Below, piece after piece: positions 56,379-63,877 of a stretch of DNA of 63,877 bases. The notes beneath the pieces are model-generated. The model was not told the origin of the DNA. It was given only the letters and a program-made list of their open reading frames with translations, and made no database searches. How positions within the stretch are numbered: the first letter of the stretch is position 1; each line of letters starts with the position of its first letter. Source of the DNA: Acidobacteriota bacterium (GTDB lineage Bacteria; Acidobacteriota; Polarisedimenticolia; JACPZX01); assembly GCA_016195325.1 (NCBI GenBank), contig JACPZX010000022.1:1-63877 (forward strand), in the 5' to 3' direction. Both the position numbers and the translations under genes were made by a program.

Positions 56379-57583
56379 TCGGGGTACAGGAGATGCGGTT
56401 TGACCTCGCGGCGGAAAGCGCGGAGGTCTGCGCCCCAGGTCTTTTCGAGCTTGGTGAGGTCGGCCCCTTCCTCGATCGCCTCTCTCACGCGCGGGTCACC
56501 GGTGAGGACGTCGATTGGCGGGCGGTCGGTCACGTACTCGTACGGCGGCTGTTTCCACTCGAACCGATCGCGGTGGATCTTCACGATCTCCTGGAGGATC
56601 GCGAGCGTCGTCCGATAGGGCTTGAATCTCTTTCGATCGGTGACGTGGATCTGGAATCCGGCGCAGTTCTCCCCTTTGAACTTGTGGAAGGTCGGCTCGA
56701 AGTTGTGGGGGCGAAGCACGCAGCCGGGAAGGCGACGCTTCGCCAGTCGCTTCGCGAGGGCTCTCGGGTCGAGCCACGGAGCGCCGAAGATCTCGAAGGG
56801 CCTCGTCGTCCCTCGTCCTTCCGAGACGTTCGTCCCTTCGAGGAGGACCTGGCCGGGGTAGACGTACGCGGTCTCTATCGTCGGCATGTTCGGTGACGGG
56901 AGGACCCACGGGAGGCCGGTCTCCTCGAAGGTCATCTTTCGCCGCCATCCCTTCATCGGGACAACGGTGAGATCGGCGCTCGGGCGTCCTCTTCTTTGCG
57001 CAAGTCTCCCGTTGACGACCAGCGCCATTTCTCCCAGCGTGAGGGCGTGTCGCATCGGGACGGGGTGGAGTCCCACGAAGCTCTCGTAACCGGGCTGGAT
57101 CAGATTCCCTTCGACTTCCGTTCCCCCTAGCGGGTTGGGGCGGTCGAGGACGACGACCGCTTTCCCTTCCTGCGCGCAGGCTTCGAGGGCGAGCGCGGTG
57201 GTCCACTCGAACGTGTAGACGCGCGTGCCGACGTCCTGGAGGTCCACCACCAGCGTGTCGATGTGCTTCAGCATCTCGGGAGTCGGGGATCGCGTCTCGG
57301 AGTAGAGGCTGAAGATGGGGATGCCGTAGTCGGCGTCCTTCATGTGCGCCGACTCGATCATGTTGTCCTGCTTCTCGCCGGCGAAGCCGTGCTGCGGGCC
57401 GAAGAGCGCCGTCAGCCTGCTCTTGCAGATGTCGTGGAGGATCTCGCGGGCGGAGCGGAGATCTCGGGCGACGGAGGCGGGATGCATCAGGAGGCCGACG
57501 CGGCGTCCCTTGAGCTGCGGGAGCTTCGCCTGCGCGAGGCGCTCGAGGCCGCAGAGGACGCGGGGGCGGCCGGAGGGGGGCAT
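56375..57583 (-). CDS. DUF1343/NamZ-family protein (exo-beta-N-acetylmuramidase-like)
   Basis: 402 aa from the ATG at 57583; longer in-frame starts run through the upstream YgiT gene. Family motifs: KGRRVGLLMHPASVARDLRS, TALFGPQHGFAGEKQDNMIE, IPIFSLYSETRSPTPEMLKH, VDLQDVGTRVYTFEWTTALA, VLDRPNPLGGTEVEGN, SPNMPTIETAYVYPGQVLLE-GTN. Characterised NamZ enzymes release N-acetylmuramic acid from peptidoglycan fragments. No signal peptide is visible, which would place it in the cytosol for recycling. A decayed partial copy lies at 58137-58355. Confidence 0.87.
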   Translation of the reverse strand: MPPSGRPRVLCGLERLAQAKLPQLKGRRVGLLMHPASVARDLRSAREILHDICKSRLTALFGPQHGFAGEKQDNMIESAHMKDADYGIPIFSLYSETRSPTPEMLKHIDTLVVDLQDVGTRVYTFEWTTALALEACAQEGKAVVVLDRPNPLGGTEVEGNLIQPGYESFVGLHPVPMRHALTLGEMALVVNGRLAQRRGRPSADLTVVPMKGWRRKMTFEETGLPWVLPSPNMPTIETAYVYPGQVLLEGTNVSEGRGTTRPFEIFGAPWLDPRALAKRLAKRRLPGCVLRPHNFEPTFHKFKGENCAGFQIHVTDRKRFKPYRTTLAILQEIVKIHRDRFEWKQPPYEYVTDRPPIDVLTGDPRVREAIEEGADLTKLEKTWGADLRAFRREVKPHLLYPE

Positions 57584-57626
57584 CAGGGTTCCGAAGCGAT
57601 GGCCAAGTCTTGAACTTCTCCGTGCA

Positions 57627-57863
57627 TCAGCCGAAGCTCGCAACCGCCACGCTTCGTGACTTGGCGAAGTTCCGGCGGTGGAGCTTGATTCGCTCCAGTT
57701 CGAGAAGCGTCTCGGAGCTGAAGTAGCTCTCGCCGCAATGCGGGCAACTGACGATCGGGACGTTTTCGACGACGAGGAGGTCGGCGCCGCGCCCATAGCT
57801 CCTCGTCACGCGCCGAATCTGGGCCCCGCGGCGCCCGCAGATATCACAGATTCTGTTCTTCAT
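57627..57863 (-). CDS. YgiT/MqsA-type zinc-finger antitoxin-like protein
   Basis: 78 aa from the ATG at 57863. Two Cys pairs CDICGRR and CPHCGESYFSSETL form the zinc site typical of the MqsA N-terminal (YgiT) domain, with RRVTRSYGRGADLLVVENVP between them. The C-terminal DNA-binding HTH of full MqsA is missing. It follows the DUF4258 gene by 7 nt, so the pair is a type II toxin-antitoxin candidate. Confidence 0.8.
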   Translation of the reverse strand: MKNRICDICGRRGAQIRRVTRSYGRGADLLVVENVPIVSCPHCGESYFSSETLLELERIKLHRRNFAKSRSVAVASFG

Positions 57864-57870
57864 ACCCTTG

Positions 57871-58136
57871 TCACTCGGTGTAGATGGTGAGAAGGACGAG
57901 CTTGCCCGTTGGGCTGATCTTGACCACAGCCACGACGAGCTCGTCGCCGTCGAGGCTCCGTCCTTTGACGAGGTATTTCCGTTGCCCTGTGGTCCGGTCG
58001 ACCTGCCGTTCGATGATTCTTCCAACCAACAGACAACTCTCCACGTCGAACAACGACAGGCCGTCTGCGTCCATCTCCTCGACAGCATGCGCGGTCACCA
58101 CGTATCGACGAAGGCGAACGAGGTCGCGGATTCTCT

Positions 58137-58155
<19 letters not shown>
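57871..58155 (-). CDS. DUF4258-type toxin-like protein
   Basis: 94 aa from a GTG at 58155. It has the DUF4258/RelE-like pattern: LRRYVVTAHAVEEMDADGLS, LFDVESCLLVGRIIERQVDR, QRKYLVKGRSLDGDELVVAV, ending VLLTIYTE. DUF4258 proteins next to YgiT zinc fingers are regarded as toxins related to MqsR/BrnT. It lies upstream of its partner, within a decayed duplication of the NamZ-like gene. Confidence 0.8.
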
Positions 58156-60009
<1,854 letters not shown>

Positions 60010-60019
<10 letters not shown>

Positions 60020-60552
60020 ACTTCTACGTCATCGCGGGGTCGGTGGCGGGGGCGCTGATCGGGCTGCAGTTCGTGGTCATCGCTCTGGTCGCGAACTCTG
60101 GTCGGGGGACGTCGTCGGGGGAGATCGCGGCGTTCGGGACGCCTACCGTCCTCCACTTCTGCGCGGCGCTGCTCTTGTCGGGGATCTTGAGTGTGCCGTG
60201 GGACTCGCCTTCGGGGTTGCAGTACACCCTCTTGGTCTGCGGGGTGTTCGGGGTGTTGTACGGGGTGATCGTGATGAGGCGGGCTCGGCGGCCGGTTGGG
60301 TATCGGCCGGGTCTGGAGGACACGGTTTGGCATGTCGTGTTGCCGCTCGTGGCTTATCTGACTCTGGTGGTGGGGGCGGTGCTTTGGTCGCGGCAGCCGT
60401 CGGTGGGGTTGGCGCTCGTGGCGGGGGTGACGTTGGGGTTGGTGTTCATCGGGATTCGGAATGCTTGGGACACGATCGCGTACATCGCGACCAACTCTGA
60501 GCATGGATCGAAGGGCTCAACGGGATTCGGGCACGAGAATCGTCGATCGTGA
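60010..60552 (+). CDS. Small integral membrane protein of unknown function
   Basis: 180 aa from a GTG at 60010, overlapping the previous gene by 10 nt. About five hydrophobic helices: FYVIAGSVAGALIGLQFVVI, FCAALLLSGILSVP, YTLLVCGVFGVLYGVIVM, VVLPLVAYLTLVVGAVLW and VGLALVAGVTLGLVFIGIRN. It resembles conserved hypothetical membrane proteins found near reductases, but no family is recognised. The C-terminal tail is hydrophilic. Confidence 0.72.
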
Positions 60553-60625
60553 GCGGACCATCTTCGTCCGAACGGAATGCGCGCCCGGGACTGGATGTTC
60601 ACGCAACACGTCTTCCGAGCCATCT

Positions 60626-63427
60626 CTATCCGACACTTGGACCTCCATCGCGCTGCGGAGGCAAGCTGGCGAGGAGGGCGGCGGCTTCGGCGTACGCGGC
60701 CGCGTAGGTATGGTCGGGCGGGCCGTCGCAGGTGGCGAGGCGGTGCGATTCGTCGGCGTGCTGGCGGGCGGCGGAGTGGTCGCCGCGGGCCAGCGCGAGC
60801 CGGGCGAGTTCCAGGTGGGCGTCCGCGCCTTGCAGGACGTAACCGCTGCGCTCGGCGATTACCCGCGCCTCGTCGGCCAGCCGCAGGGCCTCGTCGTCGG
60901 CGCCCGCGGCGGCGCGGAGCCGCGCCAGGTCGATGAGGATGTCGGCTTCATGGTCCACCATGTTGATGCGGCGGCATCGCTCCAGCGCCTCGTGCAGGTG
61001 GCGCTCGGCCTCGTCCGGCTGGCCGGCGACGCGATGCGCTGCGCCCAGCAGCCAGTGGGCGCGGACGTAGTCGTACTCGACTGGAACATCCTCGCGAGCG
61101 ACCTGGTCCGCCAGTGTCAGCGCGCGGCGAGCCGATTCACTTGCGAATGTCGGATTGCGGACCGCGGCGTGAGAAGTGATGCGCAACCAGAGCAGCTCGC
61201 GCCGGGCGCGGTAGGCCCATACGATACCTTGGCCATGCACGGCATCTAGCGACATGTACATCTTCAGCGCCGTCGCCAGTTCCGTTTCCGACTCGCCCCA
61301 AGCGCCGCGGTAAGCCAACAGCCGGCCCAATTCCTGGTGCGCAAGCGCCTCGTCGAATTCGGCAGTGGCCTCCCGGCTGAGCACGAAGCTGCGCCGCAGG
61401 TTGGCCTCGGCGGCCCGCAACGCGCCGAGCTTCAATTGGTCGTCAGCCACGTTTCCCAAGCCGCTGGCGACGCCGCCCTTGGCGCCACGCTTCTGGTCAA
61501 TGTCATTGGATGCCTCATACAGCGGTACGGCGCGGCGGGGCTGGCCGGTGAGGCTGTAGGAGTTTGCCAACTCGTTCAGCGTAAAGGCTTGGTCACTTTT
61601 GCGTTTCAGGCGCGGCGGGCGGTCCTCGCCGTCGGGGAAGAGCGCGCGCAACAGGTCAATTTGCAGCAGGTACGCGCCGAGTTGATAGTAAGCGGCTTTG
61701 TTGATTCGATCTCGGAAGAGCGTGAAGGCCTCGTCCAACTCTCCGGCGCGGACGGTGTGGTAATAGAGTTCGATGACGGGGGCGAGATCTTCCAGACGTG
61801 TCACGTTGTCCTGCGCGGGTACGGCGGCGAAGTAATCGCGCAGCCCGGCGTGAGCAGCGGCGCGGTCGGGCGCGGCCAGCCGATCGTAGGCGTAACGGCG
61901 CACGATGGGGTGCAGGTCGAACCGGCCCTCCCGCACGTCGTGGTGTAACAGCCCGCGCGCGACCAGGTCACGCAGGTCCGAGTCGAGCGGTGAAGGGGCG
62001 ATAGGGAGAGAGTCTTTGCGTCCCCGTCGCTTCGTCTTCTTGCCTCTCTGTCGTTCCTCATCCGCCAACGCCTTGAGCGTCTCGTAGCTTACCGGGCTGC
62101 GGAAGCAGGCGATGCGGCCCAGAAGTGCCTTCCGCGACGGCGCCAAGCTGTCGTAGGCCGTCTCGAGCACGTGATGCTGGCGCTGGACCTGGTCGCCGCT
62201 CACGTCCAGTCGCTTCGCCGCGGCGACGTCGCCGGGCTGCTGGAAATCGCGCGCGAACAGGCCGGCCAGCAGCCGCAGGCTGAGCGGATGGTAGCCGTAC
62301 GGCGCGCACGCGGTTTCGATCTCGGTGTGCGTGCCGCGGATGCCCTGGGCGCGGAAGAACGCGACGGCATCGGCGGGCTGCATCTGCCTGAGTTCCTCCT
62401 CGCGGCAGCCGCCCAGCAATCCGCCCCCCTTGGCCTCGAGGACGCGCGGGCAGAGCCGCGTGGTGAGGAGCACCTTCGACCGAAGCTGCGGCTGAAGGGC
62501 GACATTGTGCAGGAACAGCTCGGCCAGCGGCGAGATGCAGTCACGGTCGCTGCCGTCGTGTTTCGCCTCGTCCCCCTGATACGCGGCGTCGAGCCCACCG
62601 AACGCGCGCAGCACCCGCTCGAAGCCGTCGAGCACCAGCAGCGTGCCGGGCGCTCGGAGCATCTCCCAAAGCGTCGTGACCGCGTCTCGTGCGGAGAGCT
62701 TCGCCGCGTCGATCGTTCCTCCGCCGAGGTAACCGAGCGTCTCGGTCAGGAAGTGGTCGAAGCTGGCGTCCCCCTCATAGAAGCTCCACCAGGCGACCCG
62801 CGGCCAGGCGGCCGGACGCGCGTCGTGGGTGAGCCAATGCCAGACGAGCGCGCTCTTGCCGAAACCCCCCAGTGCGCGGAGGCTCAGCAGCGGATGCCCG
62901 GCGTCCGCGTCCAGCCAACGGTCGAGCATCGCCCTCTCGGCGACCCGCCCGGTGAAGTTCGGCGGCATGGGATAGGGATGGGCGAGGAACCACTGATCGC
63001 GCAGCGGCGCCTGCGGCGGTTCCGGCTCCGGCGGCTTGCCCAGCGCGGTGAGGAGCTGCCGCCAGGCGAGGTCCTGGTCGGCGCCGTCGGTGAAGTCGAT
63101 GTGGGTGAGCGCACCGACGTAAAGCGGCTTCTCGCAGGGCGTCTTCAGCAGCGGGATGATACGCAGGTCACGATTGGCGGGGCTGAGCGTCTGAACCATG
63201 ACGGATTCCAGGTCGCACCACTCGCTCGCGATGTAGTCCGGCGTGAGGACCAGGAGCGTCTTGGGGCACTCTTTGACGGCGCGTGCCATCTCCTTGATGC
63301 TCGGCGCGCCGCGGGTGAAATCGCGGAAATCGATGAAGGCTTTGAGCCCGGCTTGCTCAATCCGCGGCAGCAGGTGGCCGCGCACCCACTCCTTGTCACG
63401 ACTACTGTACGAGATGAAGACGTCCAT
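60626..63427 (-). CDS. TIR-domain STAND/NLR-like NTPase with C-terminal TPR repeats
   Basis: 933 aa, three parts. TIR (1-135): DVFISYSSRDKEWVRGHLLP and SEWCDLESVMVQT, with Glu74 at the NADase position. NTPase (about 155-500): P-loop ALGGFGKSALVWHWLT (K191), Walker B GTLLVLDGFERVLR (D267), sensor LLTTRLCPRVLEAK and the GYHPLSLRLLAGLF (GLPL-like) motif, then a winged-helix part (GLLHHDVREGRFDLHPIVRR). TPRs from about 610 (LNELANSYSLTGQPRRAVPL). In bacteria such proteins sense phage products with the repeats, oligomerise and deplete NAD to abort infection. Antiphage function is inferred from architecture. Codon use is less GC-biased than in the core genes. Confidence 0.9.
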   Translation of the reverse strand: MDVFISYSSRDKEWVRGHLLPRIEQAGLKAFIDFRDFTRGAPSIKEMARAVKECPKTLLVLTPDYIASEWCDLESVMVQTLSPANRDLRIIPLLKTPCEKPLYVGALTHIDFTDGADQDLAWRQLLTALGKPPEPEPPQAPLRDQWFLAHPYPMPPNFTGRVAERAMLDRWLDADAGHPLLSLRALGGFGKSALVWHWLTHDARPAAWPRVAWWSFYEGDASFDHFLTETLGYLGGGTIDAAKLSARDAVTTLWEMLRAPGTLLVLDGFERVLRAFGGLDAAYQGDEAKHDGSDRDCISPLAELFLHNVALQPQLRSKVLLTTRLCPRVLEAKGGGLLGGCREEELRQMQPADAVAFFRAQGIRGTHTEIETACAPYGYHPLSLRLLAGLFARDFQQPGDVAAAKRLDVSGDQVQRQHHVLETAYDSLAPSRKALLGRIACFRSPVSYETLKALADEERQRGKKTKRRGRKDSLPIAPSPLDSDLRDLVARGLLHHDVREGRFDLHPIVRRYAYDRLAAPDRAAAHAGLRDYFAAVPAQDNVTRLEDLAPVIELYYHTVRAGELDEAFTLFRDRINKAAYYQLGAYLLQIDLLRALFPDGEDRPPRLKRKSDQAFTLNELANSYSLTGQPRRAVPLYEASNDIDQKRGAKGGVASGLGNVADDQLKLGALRAAEANLRRSFVLSREATAEFDEALAHQELGRLLAYRGAWGESETELATALKMYMSLDAVHGQGIVWAYRARRELLWLRITSHAAVRNPTFASESARRALTLADQVAREDVPVEYDYVRAHWLLGAAHRVAGQPDEAERHLHEALERCRRINMVDHEADILIDLARLRAAAGADDEALRLADEARVIAERSGYVLQGADAHLELARLALARGDHSAARQHADESHRLATCDGPPDHTYAAAYAEAAALLASLPPQRDGGPSVG

Positions 63428-63553
63428 TCAGTGTTCACCTTGAACCGGATGTCAACTTGCCGGCCGGAGAACGCCGCGCGAAAGAGGCTCGCGCGACTGC
63501 TCGCCGCCTTCTTGGCTACCAACCTCCCGCTGGCCATCCACTTTCCGCGGCAG

Positions 63554-63877
63554 CTAGGTAATTGAACGCTTTTCAGCTTCCCCAGCTCGCGACATCGCGA
63601 TACGTACAGCGCCATGTCGCAGGAGAACGAGTTCGTGGACACCCAGAAACCCCCGCAGCACGTCTCTGATCCTCGTGCCAGCCGTCTCTGCCTCATCTTC
63701 GCTCATGGCAGTCTTCGTGCCGACTGTGATTTCAACCACTGCTGTCCAAGAACGCCGACCTTGGCGGCCTGAACCCTCGTTCTTGAGGCCGTAGAGGCGG
63801 TTTCGGACGGGTGCAACCCGGGTAGCCCGTCGAGGTTCCCCCGCGATGCTGTCCAACTCACGAGAGCCCCAGCGCGA
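63554..63877 (-). CDS. Possible C-terminal part of an unknown protein, cut by window edge
   Basis: The minus-strand frame is open from the right edge to the stop at 63554 (at least 107 codons). It reads LDSIAGEPRRATRVAPVRNR, then SWTAVVEITVGTKTAMSEDE and IRDVLRGFLGVHELVLLRHG. The composition is protein-like, but no family is recognised. A TTG at 63854-63856 could be a start, but the frame continues beyond it. The gene lies upstream of the TIR gene on the same strand with a 126-nt gap and could belong to the same accessory locus. Confidence 0.45.
   Translation of the reverse strand, partial: SRWGSRELDSIAGEPRRATRVAPVRNRLYGLKNEGSGRQGRRSWTAVVEITVGTKTAMSEDEAETAGTRIRDVLRGFLGVHELVLLRHGAVRIAMSRAGEAEKRSIT

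Overview
The window is about 64 kb of very GC-rich, densely coded bacterial chromosome. It has overlapping operons, frequent GTG/TTG starts, one tRNA, an SRP RNA and core housekeeping genes. Flagellar genes with sigma-54 control, MglA/MglB, a LapA-LapB-like fusion and a selenocysteine peroxiredoxin suggest an uncultured Gram-negative-type lineage such as Acidobacteriota or a neighbouring phylum. I infer this from gene content only.

Layout. 1-1.86 kb: the end of an AraC-type regulator, a frameshifted VOC gene and a BrnT/BrnA toxin-antitoxin pair. 1.86-24.8 kb: a flagellar island. It runs mostly leftwards as a secreted TPR protein, histidine kinase and sigma-54 response regulator, then flgB-flgC-fliE-fliF-fliG-fliH-fliI-fliJ-motE, then fliK-flgD-flgE. 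A second block holds flagellin, fliD, fliS, a small chaperone candidate, a PilZ protein, a receiver-less sigma-54 activator and a glycosyltransferase. I see six -24/-12 (sigma-54) promoter matches here, each with exact GG-N10-GC spacing and each in front of a gene or operon of this island. 24.9-27.6 kb: tRNA-Ser(GGA), an SGNH-hydrolase membrane protein, a thioredoxin-fold lipoprotein-like protein and the SRP RNA. 27.6-41.3 kb: housekeeping genes dnaX-ybaB-recR, a methyltransferase, mglB-mglA, rplU-rpmA-obgE-rsfS, a degenerate sigma-54-activator-like gene, rlmH, a dksA-like gene, a LapB-like gene, gpmI, comF and a cyclophilin. 41.3-51.6 kb: metabolic and stress genes, including a Bcp peroxiredoxin whose peroxidatic cysteine codon is an in-frame UGA (probable selenocysteine), a broken hsp20, threonine dehydratase, a ClC channel, an SDR, an M48 peptidase, a cupin, a LeuA-like enzyme, a beta-CASP nuclease and a LOG protein. 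51.6-63.9 kb: an accessory region with an IS-like element, a TPR protein, a receiver protein, an HD-like protein, two toxin-antitoxin pairs, an aminotransferase, a NamZ/DUF1343 gene plus its decayed partial copy, a broken aldo/keto reductase, and a TIR-NTPase-TPR protein resembling NLR/STAND antiphage effectors.

How it works together. The kinase and sigma-54 response regulator sit at the head of the rod/basal-body operon. They probably couple assembly of the export gate and rod to transcription of hook genes, a PilZ protein, a second activator and a glycosyltransferase that may decorate flagellin. Several genes outside the island have a TANNNT -10 box only 6-9 nt before the start codon, which suggests leaderless mRNAs are common in this organism. 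The most noteworthy items are the Sec-peroxiredoxin with a good SECIS-like hairpin, the coherent sigma-54 regulon including the glycosyltransferase, the sigma-54 activator relic lacking GAFTGA and the Walker B glutamate, and the TIR-STAND protein.
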